Source: Tyto alba (lineage: Eukaryota > Chordata > Aves > Strigiformes > Tytonidae). Taken from it: a DNA stretch of 64,000 bases. The stretch spans positions 4,168,001-4,232,000 of the forward strand of contig NW_024881278.1 of NCBI RefSeq assembly GCF_018691265.1, in the 5' to 3' direction. Below are positions 37,279-48,270 of this stretch, one piece after another (the stretch's first letter is position 1; every line of letters begins with the position of its first letter). Both the position numbers and the translations under genes were made by a program. A model generated the notes under the pieces. The model ran no database searches, was not told the origin of the DNA, and saw only the letters and a list, made by a program, of their open reading frames with translations.

Positions 37279-40200
37279 GAAATAATAGGAAGAAGGATTT
37301 GGTGAAAAATAACATTTAGTATTTCTAAATGACTCCAAGCGTAGCTGGTTTTCAGTTTGGTTACACAGTTGTGTTGTGTTTTGTACTTTTAGCAAGTCCA
37401 TGTGTGTTCAGAAATATTGATCTGCATTGAATACAGTTTGATCTTTAGCTCCAAATGCTTCTTACTTACATACCTATGTTAATTCTTCACAAGAATGATT
37501 TATCCTACTTGATTGCTAGGGCATTATTGCTTTCTCTGACCGTATCAGGTACTTACTGTTTTTCAAGTGCATATGCAGAGGCTTCTGAACAAAACCATGT
37601 AATAAAAGCAATCCTGAAAAGTCCTAGTTAAGTCTGCTGGGTTCAGAAGGCACAATTCTTCCCTCACTGACACTGTGTAAGTCAGGTCCATGTGGTGTGA
37701 TACTGATTTTGAATGGGTGTAATAAAAATCCAGATCAGACTCCTCAGCTGTGAAAGGAAGAGCTTTACAGGTCGTGGTCATGTTTTGGTTTGCTTGTGAC
37801 ATGAATGCATAAATGTTCACCAATGTGGAACTTGGTACTTCTGAATTTCTATGACATAAATGTGCAATTATTTTAACATGGCACCAAGAAAAGCAGACTA
37901 CATCAGGAGTTGAGTTATTAGAAGTATCAGCAGACTCATTCATCCTCCATCTCAGGATAAACAAGTCCCACGTGTCACCAATGGGATGAGATACCTCAGC
38001 CTCTTATTTCATACTCTTAAGCTGGAGCCTGAGCAGGACTGTGTGCTGCAATTTGTCACGTTCTGTGGGCATGGGAGTGCAAAGTGACCCGTGGAGCGAC
38101 AGGTTATTTCAGTTGAGGTTGGTATGCAGAGAGTTCAGCAAAGTCCCAAGGAAAGTCCCAAGGAGATATAAAGTACATCATATGTAGGACTGGCCCCATT
38201 ACATTAGAGATCTGATTTATCTTCCAGTCTTCACATTAATCTCATGGGGCTATTTCTCTACATGTCAAATATTTTGATTTGGATCTACTTCTTTACCAGT
38301 CAAACCAAGTCTATACAAACTCCTTGTCTGGACAGGTTTTCTCTTGGTGATGTGTCATGAAGCATGTCCCTTTGCTCTAGCCAAGCTCAGATCGTATGTC
38401 AATCATAGGAAGTTAAATAAAATACGTGGTTGAACCACAAAACAATTTCCAAGACAGAAAATCAAAAATAGAGATGTTGCAGAGTGGGATGCCAAAGTAT
38501 CATTGCTGTCTGGGAAGAGACTGTTGGGTAAATTAAATATTTTTTTTCTGTGGAGAGGTAACAAATGCAAGTGCGTTGCAAAGCCTGCAAAAGTCTCCGT
38601 AATAGTACTTGATTTGGGTGAGTGGTGAACTGGACTTTGAGTGGCTGTTTGATATCCTAATTATTTATAGAAAATGTAGCATTATTATTTCCCAATGACC
38701 TTTGCTCAACTGTTGCTTTTTACTTGTGTTGTCACCACTCACATATGAGTTATTCCTGTAGAATGAAAACACTAATACACAGGAAACTGAGAGTGTCTGG
38801 TGTATATGTTTCCCCTTACCCTCCCTGCTGCATATGTAGAAGAAAACCGTATTTAACTCTGGCATTAACTTCCAGTAGCGAACTACTGCTAACTGTATTT
38901 CAGATTCCTGATGCTTGGCCCACTGTCAAGATGGTGTAATGTACTTTCGCTGTAATGTCCCAGTATCCAGAGAAGGACTCAGAGCAAAACAGACAACAAT
39001 TCAAGAGGAAGTTCATTGCTTTTATCTTGTCTGCTGACTACCAGAAGTGTAAGATATTGTTTTTCATTGCTTAGCCTATGGTATTAGGTGTGTCAATTGG
39101 TTTAATAGCACTGGTTTTTAAGAAGGCACGGTCTAAGGAAGAAGATCCCTTGGTATAAATTGACATCCTTTCATGTATTTTGCTAGAGAATCATTTGCAT
39201 GAAGTGAGGGTCATGCTTACAGTCTGTATCCTCAAAGGTGTATGCCAAACCATCTGAGCCTTTTGCACTCATATTCAGTGCAGAGGTACCAACAGTGCAG
39301 TGTAATTAGGCTGGTTTAAGGGGACATTGCATTCAGAGATGTGGACGTACCTGAGTACGCAGGTACATCTGTGGATTGGCCAAAGTAGCCCAAGATTACT
39401 GAGCAAGGAAAGACTTTAGAAGTCTGTCAGTTTGACTCCCAGTTTATAAAAGAAATATCTGAAGGTTTGGTTCAGTTATGTGCTGTTGACAAGGGGAAAA
39501 TAGACCTCATCATGCTGAGACTTCCTTCCTTCCTTCTCCTTCTACCTGGAGTCTTGGAGTGAGTGACATAAAAATGTTGTGCCAGCTCTGCTCTGAACCC
39601 CTGTACTGGGTGTGTGATGTCTTTTGCTGTCTCTTCTGGCTGAAAAGGACCTAGGAGGCTAAGCTTGTTTGTCTAAGGGAGAGCTTATCCCTAAACACAC
39701 AATTCCAAAATGTTGATTTTTTTCACTAGCATTCAGTACATCTGAGAAGGAAGGGGAAGGGTGTGATTTCTCACCAAGAACCCAGCTCTCAGCAGTATTG
39801 TTTTTTTCATCAGAAGCGTCCCAGAGTAAGATGAGCATCAAGTTAAAGGAAACAATGTCAGAGTAAATGTCATTTAGACATATACATCTGCAAGCCATTC
39901 TCTCCTGAATGCTTGGAAAGTTTACTGTCTAAATATTGCTTTTTCTTACTCTTTCCCTGCTCTGTCTAGCTCTGATTATTCTCAGCCTCAGGACAGAAGG
40001 TGGGTGCGGCGCACAATACCATGCAGAGCACTATCCCTGCAGAAGTCTTTAAAGTCCAGATACTTCTCTGTGTAGAGCAGTTGAAAAAGCTCTGCCATTA
40101 AACAGGCAGGTGGAAGCCTTGGCAAGGAGTCCAACTCAGGAACAAAACCATCGCATGCATGGCCCCGTTAAAGTATCTTTCAGTTTGGAAATGAGAAAAA

Positions 40201-43200
40201 TGCCTTAGGCAGACCATTCTCAAAATAGCGTTACAGACACAAAGCCAATATAAACATTAGAAGCTCTTAAAGTGCATTTGTTTGAATCATGGGTTTGAAT
40301 TGACTCCTTCACGACTGACAGACAGTGCATATATCTCACTAGCAGCTCTCCAGAGAGTTCTCAGCTGTTTGCAAGGAGAGACAGAGACTGTTCTTCAGGG
40401 AGGCTTCTGTAACCTGGCTGTTTGTAGAAGGTAAAAGGTCAAAAGCAAAGTTCTAGAAACCTAGCAAATAAAATACTATGACAGCCCTGCCCATCATCTG
40501 TGTTGACAGAATTCTCCTGGAGTTATTAGTGTTATTTATTTGTTTTTACAACAGCAGCACTAATTTAATTTTATTAGAAGCCCCAGCTGTGGTTGGGGTT
40601 CCATTGTTACAATCAGTGGAGGGACGTGTCGTAACAGGCAGTTCCTCTCTGAAACATTAATGCTTTATTCTGAGCAACACGACTGTGTATGGGAGGTAAG
40701 GAGGATTCTTCTTCTTCCTACTCAACAACTGGAAAATGGTGACATGCAAAATTTCACAAGTTGTGCAAGGCCAAGGCCACCCACAGTCCAGAAACTGTAA
40801 GCTGGGGATTGTAAATCTATCAGCTTTAATGAGGTGTCTGGCTAGAGAGAGTCTCATATGAGTCCAGTTTATAAATTAAACAGAAAAAACACTGAAAATG
40901 TACTGTAGCCAGCATATTGCGTGCGTGGTCAGTACTGCTGAAAGCAGTGCAACATGTCTCCATGTACTCCGAGTTCACGTACATGTACACTCACCTTCGG
41001 TCTAGATCTAAGCAGAAAAGTAGAAGATTTCAAAAGAGAGAACAAAATTTGCTGAAAATGCAGACCATACAGTACTGAAACTACAGTTTACCTCCTTTCT
41101 CAAAAATGAAGCAGCTATAGCCATTGTTCCTACCATGAGTAACATTTCTGACATATCCCTCCACCGCTGCATTAACAATGAATGTTGGCTGCTTTTCTTG
41201 GACGTAATGGGTCTTAATATTGTAAATCAACATAGAGTTCCTTGACCCATAGAATTAGGTGTTTCCCCTCACACCTGCAACAATGCAGGTGCTCACAATT
41301 AGTTGGATGATGTTTCCTGACTTTCACTAGGAGGTCAAATACAAAATGCAGTGAGAGGGAAAATAGTCTAGCATATGGTGGTAGAGGGGGCAAAAAGGAC
41401 TGAAATTGAAAACTATTTCCATTCTGAAGCAAAAACTTAAAAAAAATAATTTGTGAATTCTTACTATTTCCTATCCTTCCTCATTCCATATTTTCTGAAA
41501 TATGAAGATAGCACGTTCCAGATGGAACCAACTTGCCAGGATGATGGAAGGTTGTCTGTGCAAACCGAAAACCTTAAATGTTTTTCTCCCTTGAGTTCGG
41601 GAAGATGGTATTCACAAGTAGCATTTGTGTTGCTATGACCCCTGAAAGGACTGGGTTTCAAAAGTCACACAGATAATCAATGATGTTGCCCTGCCTTAGT
41701 CACTGATCAGCTAGTTTGAGCTATTACTTGGGGAAAAACAGCAAACTGAATGGGAGAAAATCTGTTCTTACCCCGAATGAGGGCAGAATATTATAGAGAG
41801 GATCTGTGTTGTTGAAGATAAAGGAAGTCTAATTTCTTCTGTCCCCTTTCATTATTCTCCATTTCTTTAATGGCAGCATGAATTGATGATGTTGGGTAAA
41901 AATATTTTTACACATGTCCCAGCACATGTTTCTAATGCTGTAAAGATGATAAAGGATCTGAAGAGAAAACAAGGAACTCTTGTAAGGATGATCCTGATTC
42001 ATTGCCAAGCAAAGTCAATTAAAAGAATTCCATCAAATCCAGTTAGGCTTGGATTTGAGTCTCATAATTAAATGTCCATTAGAGTTTTGCCCTCCTGTTT
42101 TACCTTCCAGCAGAAAACAATCCTTTAAAGTTGCAAGCATTCCCTTTACTGCTAGCACTATTGTTGAGTGGAAGTGCAGCCTTGGAGTTTGACTACCTCT
42201 AACTACTTGATGTTATCTGATTGGGAAGAGACTTTAGGGCAGCCTGTCATGACCTTGCCGCTCCTCTTGACTGCTCAAGGACCCTGTGAAAGAAGAACCC
42301 TTCTCTGCATAGCAGAGTTACATTCCTCATTTGTGTGATCCAAATGAAGATGTCTCCTGCACCTAAGTAGAGCATCTTGTCGTCAGGTACATGTTTGATC
42401 ATGGACCAAAGCATGTGGTTGTACCTATGGCTGGGCAGCTTTCACTTGTATGCAGGGGGGTGCGACCGAACCTCCTAGTAAGAGGCAGAATAGGTTGAAG
42501 AATTCCTTACTGTCAACATTTTGAGGGTCCTCAGGCTATAGCACTGCAGAAGAGAAGTAGGCTGGGTGAGCTGCACTGGCAACCCAGTCCAGGCCTATGG
42601 CACACAGATTAGACACCTGTGATGCAACCTTCCAACAAAACCCTTGATACAATAAATAGGGGATACATTATCCTCCATCTTGTCTGTATATGCTATGTTA
42701 AGAATTCACATTTCAAGGAAAGGAAGATACTCCTTTAATTAGATGGTAAAACAGGCTACTTCAGGCCAGTCTCATGTAATTAGAAACACTTTGTTCATGA
42801 CTATCTAATTTTCTCTGAACAGTTCATCATATTTGTTCTTGATTCTTTTCCACTGTTAAATAAAGGAACTCCTTCAATTTTAAATAAAGAGCATCTTAAA
42901 TTTGGTTCTTGTGAATCAGAAAGCTGCTTAAAGCATACTCAAATATACTCTTTTTTTTCTTTTTCTTATTGCAGCTATGTTAGTGAAAGTAAATCCCCTG
43001 TCGTCACTGATCGGATGGGGGAGGTGTTTCCACCTTTTAGGCTGTGGTCAGCCCTGCTCAACTGGCCACACCTGCACTAGGTTTTTTAGCAAGGAAGGAG
43101 GTGGGCTTATGGGGAAAGGCTGGCTTGCAAATAGTCTGTCCCTGCTGTTTTTATGGAGAGCTGTAAACTGAGGAAAGGCTGGGTTGGGAATATACTACTC

Positions 43201-43667
43201 TGTAAGAGTGACTATAGCAGTTCTGAGCTTGATGTAGAGCTCTTTTTATAGAGTGATGATGTTAAACTGAGGAATACTGCCTGAATGAAAGAGGTTGCTA
43301 TGAAGGTGTCTCCTGAGGAAGAGGAAACAGTGTGGAGATGCAGTGAGGAATGGAGTTCAGCTGCTCTGCACAAGGTTTCCTGAGAGCTCAGAATTTTTTC
43401 TCCTTGAAAAAGGAGGGGCTACTGAGGGTACTGCTGAGAGCAAGGAGTAAGAATGAAAGACTTGGCAATGTGATTACATCCCTGGTCCTCCAGTGAGTCT
43501 CTGGTGGCAGAGAAATCAGGCCTGGCAAACTTGCTGCATTGTCTGGTGCAGCTGAAAGGCAACAGCAAAGAGTAAAAATGAACCCTGCTCAGTGGGGCTG
43601 GGTGAGAGATCCAAAGTTGCTTTTCCACAAGAAAATCCTCCTTTGAAGGTCTGGGGACTTGACTAAT
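37279..43667. other. Non-coding stretch, no gene recognised
   Basis: The longest frame is 133 codons on the minus strand (37563-37964) and begins with a non-ATG codon. No domain is recognisable. An acceptor-like polypyrimidine run ending in attgcag (42949-42974) has no matching donor nearby. An inverted E-box pair at 41272-41291 is listed separately. Confidence 0.55.
41272..41291. other. Inverted repeat carrying two E-box motifs
   Basis: cacctgca (41272-41279) and tgcaggtg (41284-41291) are perfect reverse complements around acaa. Each arm contains CACCTG/CAGGTG, an E-box of the type bound by bHLH and ZEB/Snail-type zinc-finger proteins. This is a motif observation only. Confidence 0.6.
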
Positions 43668-43824
43668 TGTCCTGAGTTTGAGTGAGCGGTGGGGTTTTTT
43701 GGTAGCAGAGGAGGGGGCTATAGGGGTGGGCCCCTGGCAGAAGCTTCTCTAAACTCCCCCAGCTCCAAGTCAGCTCCACATCTGCACCAAAACTGAGCCC
43801 ATCAGTTGCGCCTCTGCAATAACG

Positions 43825-43832
43825 TATTTAAG
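43825..43832 (+). promoter_or_regulatory. Predicted LTR 2 TATA-like element
   Basis: tatttaag lies about 160 bp into LTR 2, after gcctctgcaataacg. This is the position and context of the promoter in this LTR family as I remember it. Activity is unknown. Confidence 0.5.
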
Positions 43833-44472
43833 AAGGGATGTGGTGAGGAGCAGTGGGACTTGTGAGGAGGAGTTGCTGCAGCTGCGTGAACACCAAGGTC
43901 AGTGGAAGAACGGAGGAAGAAAGGAGGGGGGAGGTGTGCCGGAGCAGAGACCCCCCTGTATCCTGTGGTGAGACGGCAGGGCGGCCCCCTCTGCCAGCCA
44001 TGGAGATCTACGGTGGAGCAGACACTGATTTATGGCCTGTGTTTCGTTTTGCATGGATGATCAAGGTGCTGTGCCCGAAGAAGGCCGGGGTCTTGTGGGA
44101 AAAGGCAGCCCCACTGCTGTAGTTCAGCACTGGGAGGATTGCAGCATGCGGGGGTGTCCCATGCCAGAGCAGCTTGGGAAGGGCTGCAGCCGTGGGAGGG
44201 AATCCAGTCGGAGAAATTTTGTCGACCATCTCCTGTGAGAGGGGGATCACAATGAAGCAGGGGAAAGAAGTTCCAGAAACTTCCCCCACCGAAGATAAAG
44301 GAAGCGGCAGCACTGACTGCACCCCCCATTCCCTGCCCCTGCTCTGCTGGGGGAGGAGGTAGAGATATCGGGAGCAGAGCTGAGCCTGGGAAGAAGGGGT
44401 GGGGGGAAGGTGTTCTCAAGGTGTGGTAATGCTTCTCACTGTCCTACTCTGTTACGTGTTGTTAGTGTCTGC

Positions 44473-44478
44473 AATAAA
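44473..44478 (+). terminator. Predicted LTR 2 poly(A) signal AATAAA
   Basis: A canonical AATAAA is followed by a T-rich region (44483-44500) suitable as a downstream element. It would end transcripts started in this LTR or reading into it. Confidence 0.6.
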
Positions 44479-44665
44479 TGTATGTTTTCTTTTTTCTTCC
44501 CCTAACGAGTCTGCTTTTTGCTCGTGACCATAATGGGTGATCTGCCCCTCCCGGTCCTACCTTGAACCCCAAGCCTTGTTCATCTGTCCCTTCTCATTGC
44601 TGGAAGAGAGAGTAGAGTGAGTGGCTGTGTTGTGTTTGGCTGCTGACCAGGTTCAAACCATGATG

Positions 44666-47256
44666 CTAGTTCATTTGCTGTTGCTTGTCTACAAGTGGCT
44701 GGCAGGTGAGATCTTTTTCAGACACAGGCAGCTTGAGGAAGCAATGCAGTGTCAGTAGGTGCTTCAGGTTGCTAAGTGTGTCCTGTGGGGCCTATGCTGG
44801 GTCTTGACGTGCAAATGTCTTTGAGAGGCCTGTTTAGCATATCATGGTCTATAATACCTTAGCAGAGATGATGGGCACTGGATGACATTATTTTATATAT
44901 GCGCATGCAAGAACTTACTGCAGAGCTGTGGTGAGCCTGCCAATTTGCTTTGCATGGCTGTGTGTGCCCTCTGGCTGCAGCTCACCAACGTGCATTCTCT
45001 TCAGCCGAGGAGGGGAAAAAAAAATAAGGCTGACTCTCGTGATGTAGTTTTGATATTTGAACCTTTGGTTAAACTGATGGTATGCTGTTGGGATAATGTC
45101 TGTGAAGTTAAAGCTTTTATCTGGGCAAGTAGTGATGCTTTGATTTAAGTGCAAGGAGGATGTTGTAAATCCTGAGGTATTGCAGGTTGAGGGAAAGGGT
45201 GACATCACTTAGACATGCTTTTTAATCAGGTTCACCAAAACCTGCAGACATTTATTGGCTCAGATGAGATTGCAAGTGGCTAATGTCTGATCGTCACTTC
45301 TTTTGCACTTTGAAGAATTAAGACAGATGTTGATACGCATTGTTGTTATTGACTGGAAGGAACGGCTTGCAATCCTTTGTTCTGGGATGTAAAATTTAAT
45401 TTTTCTTTTGTTACCAAGACTACTTAAGATACACTTAACTCCTGGGACATTAACCATGTCTTGTAATCTTCATATGCAAAGTGATGGCCAGTGGGTTGCT
45501 ATTCCACAGAAAAGTCTAAAGCTTCCATAAAACTCTTATGCAGCTTTCCAACTGCTTTTGTCTGAACAGGTTTATGGGGAAGTAGTAGGGGTGCTAGTAC
45601 TTAGGTTTTTGCTAGAAAATAACTGTGAAACAGCACCCTTACTGATGTAAGGGAGCTCTTCCTTTCCCAACCAGTTGTAGATCCAGACTGTGTTGGGCTG
45701 ATGTTTTATGTTTACAGTAAGCTATCTAGTGTATGTGATTTGCCTTGAATTGTCCCTTCTCTGTGATCAGTTGAGTAATCAAAGTAGTGATGGTGGTGGT
45801 TATAGCACTGATGAATTTACTAGCTTTCTTTATCTCCGTGCTTAGGCAGGTATGCAGAATGCTTCACTGTGTTTCACCTATTGAGCTGAGGATGTCTCCC
45901 ACACCTGATTTTTGTTGCAACTGTGTAATGTGTTGCTAAATTAATTTTTGGCTTCTGCTTCATAAATATCCTTATTTTCATTCTGAGGATAAGAGGTGTG
46001 AGTCTGAGGAAACCAGAAGTGTTTTAAAAGCTACAGGATCTTCCTTTCCTTCATTCCACTTAATTGATGTTGGCTACTGCTATTTAGTCATACCTCTCAA
46101 CTAATGGGGCATGCAGAGTGATGGGGAACACAGTCGAAGGAGTGATAGTAATTATGTTGTGCAGTCAAATGTCCAGAAGAGTGAAAGTACTAGTAACGTT
46201 TGCCTGCTCTTTGTGATGTCTGATGCAATTAATCCCTCCTTTTTGAAACAGACTGTGGTTTGCGCTGGACAGGGAAGTAGAAGCTGTTCCTCAAACCCAG
46301 AACTTTTTGAAGCTAGTCTGTTCCCTTATGTATCAGCAGGGATGCTGAACAATGTGTGCGTGGGCCAGAAGCTGGCTCATTATCTAAAGTGTAGCATTTA
46401 CTGTCTTGTCTGTAGTTCTGTAGTGGCCATTATTTATTGGTGGATTTTTTTTTTTTCAGTTTTGTTTTTGCTTTAATTAATAATGTTGTGTTCCATTAAG
46501 ACTGTGTTCTGAAAAACTCTGATTGGAGCAGGAGATCACTTTTTCCAGGAGACCACTGAATCTGCTTGGAGAGAACAGGATTGGGCAGTCAACAGCATCT
46601 CAGCAGGGGTCTTGAGAAACCTGTCCCTGAAGGAGAGGCAGGGAAAACACTGCTTGGGAGTAGTTGTCCAAGATTGAGAGCAGTATCAAGAGTTTCCCAG
46701 AGGCCTGGGCAAAACTTATAAAACCTGTTATAGAGGGGAAGGGGGTAGGAGGAAAGTTGGTGTACCAATGTCTTGGTCTTGCATGGAAGTTCTGTATAGT
46801 AGAAGATCTGGGAACCAGACTCTGTATGGATTGGGGTCCACTTTCAGGCCATCTTGTAGCTGTTGCCTGCCTCTTGCTGTGTCCCTCCAGAGCGGTGGTG
46901 TTGTATCCCAAGACCTGCAATCCATTAGGGAGTTCTGATTCCTTCACTGAAAATGCATATACGCATACTGTCTCATTTTATGCTTTTTTTCTAACCAATG
47001 TTTTGGCTCAAGTGATGTATGGTGTAGTAGGAACCTGTCCTTTCCCCACTTCATAGCAGCTCCAGAAGCTGAGGGAGGACTTTGCAAAGAATTTCTTCAT
47101 CAAATATTTTTTTTTGTGGTCTCAGAAGAACAGCAATAAGAAACAGAAATGGTGTGAGTTGTAAATGTAATGTGCATGCTGTAATGGAGGAATATTGTTA
47201 TTTGACACTTGCAACTTAAATGGAATGATTTTTTTTCTAACCTCATTACTTAAATT
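44666..47256. other. Non-coding stretch, no gene recognised
   Basis: Frames of 121 codons (46111-46476) and 130 codons (46664-47056) overlap minus-strand frames of similar length, and none has a recognised domain. A moderately G+C-rich patch spans about 46520-46930. No repeat family was assigned. Confidence 0.5.
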
Positions 47257-47400
47257 TTGTGGAATTTCTGTCCTTGGAAATGTTCAAGACTCAACTAGAC
47301 AAGTCCCTGAGCAACCTAGTTGTAATTACACCTACTCTGAACTGGAGGTTGGAGTAGATGACTTCCAGAGGTCCCTTCCTACTTAACTTTTCTATGATTT
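47257..47400 (+). mobile_element. CR1 LINE 3' end, plus strand
   Basis: The order ttgtggaatttctgtccttg, gaaatgttcaag, ctgagcaacctagt, ggaggttggagtagatgact, ccagaggtcccttcct, tctatgattt follows the CR1 3' untranslated region ('ttgtggagtctccttccttggagatgttcaa...gagcaacctg...ttggactagatgatct...aggtcccttccaacc...ttctatgattc'). One copy of the terminal tcTATGATT repeat is visible at the end. The element is 5'-truncated, typical of CR1, and carries no coding frame. Confidence 0.92.
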
Positions 47401-48014
47401 TAATAAGCATATACCACACCTTGGTATCTTTCTCCATGTGGTGTGTGATATATGTCATGCTATTTTGGCAGGGTTTTCTGATTCATTGAAGTAACTTACA
47501 CAGAAAAAATCCTTGAAAACATTAATAAATATTATACCATACAATATCATCTTACCTTGTGTGCTACTCTTCCTATCAAAGCTTGGCTGAATTCATGGCT
47601 GCTGTAAATCACTTCAGTTATGTGGATAGTTAGTTGCAACACTTTTATTTAATTTCTTTTATGTATTCACATCTGAAACTTAGTTTTCTTAGTATTGTGT
47701 CCAGAGTGCTGTGTTTAATGGGAGATTAATGTTTGGGGGTTATCTATTAGCTTTTAAATTTATAATGGAACCCCTTTCTATTGGGATAAGGTTCTTTAAA
47801 GGCAGCCAAATAAAATTAATGATTACTTCTAATCTTTTCCTTATTGCTACTGTGATTTAAAAGATCCTCTGTGTACATGAGAACTGGGCCCTACGATGCT
47901 TTCATTTTAAGATAGGAGTCCAAAGTACTTATTTAATGTTAACCGCTTTCAAGCTGGTGAAATGTCACTAATTTTTAGTGGCAGAGAATTTGGCCTATTC
48001 TGTAGTGTTTGAGG
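47401..48014. other. Spacer between two CR1-type elements
   Basis: AT-rich sequence without frames of interest or recognised repeats. Confidence 0.55.
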
Positions 48015-48270
48015 GTTGACAGATTGAAGATTCAACCTCTGCCAGTTGGCTAGGGGGGAACACCAAGCCTTGGATGTACAGAATCTTGTGAGAACAGTCT
48101 ACTTCTGGAAATCAGGAAACATTTCCTTAAACTGATGATTGCTGGAAGACTATCCCACAAGGAGGATAATTCACTTGCTTTGTTCCTGTTCCTAAACAGC
48201 TGTTTCCTGGACATGGCTGGAAACAGGCTACTGGACTAGAAGGACCTTTGATTTAACTCATTGTGGTTAC
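48015..48270 (+). mobile_element. Ancient amniote CR1-like 3' fragment
   Basis: The phrases ttggctaggggggaacacca, ggataattcacttg, tgttcctgttcc and actggactagaaggaccttt followed the same order in the CR1 tails I know from turtles and crocodilians ('gatggatcacttg...ctgttctgttcattcc...ggatactgggctagatggacctttggtctgaccc'). It is clearly more diverged than the CR1 copy at 47257 and lacks the TATGATT end. It therefore represents an older CR1 lineage shared across archosaurs and turtles. The subfamily is uncertain. Confidence 0.65.

Larger units (their letters stand above)
43668..44665 (+). mobile_element. Solo LTR of an avian endogenous retrovirus (ERVL-type), LTR 2
   Basis: About 1 kb long, this starts tgtcctgagtttgag. 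It carries the landmarks of a second avian ERVL-type LTR that I recognise from memory: ggggttttttggtagcag near the 5' end, gcccatcagttg, gcctctgcaataacgtattt with the TATA-like tatttaag (43825-43832), caccaaggtcagtgg, spaced GGAGCAG-type phrases (43941, 44015, 44165), gggggaggaggtagag, and AATAAA (44473-44478). The 3' end has decayed to atgatg instead of the usual CA. The flanks ctaat (43663-43667) and ctagt (44666-44670) form a 5-bp target duplication with one mismatch. No internal genes are present, so it is a solo LTR. The overlapping frames inside it (up to 129 codons) come from its G+C-rich repeats. Confidence 0.88.

Noticed and set aside
42949..42974. Strong acceptor-like polypyrimidine run ending in GCAG
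   Set aside because: No consensus donor follows within a normal exon length in an open frame. T-rich tracts are common throughout the window.
44008..44419. Overlapping frames of 104 and 129 codons on the minus strand
   Set aside because: They lie inside solo LTR 2 and arise from its G+C-rich repeats. This LTR type is non-coding.
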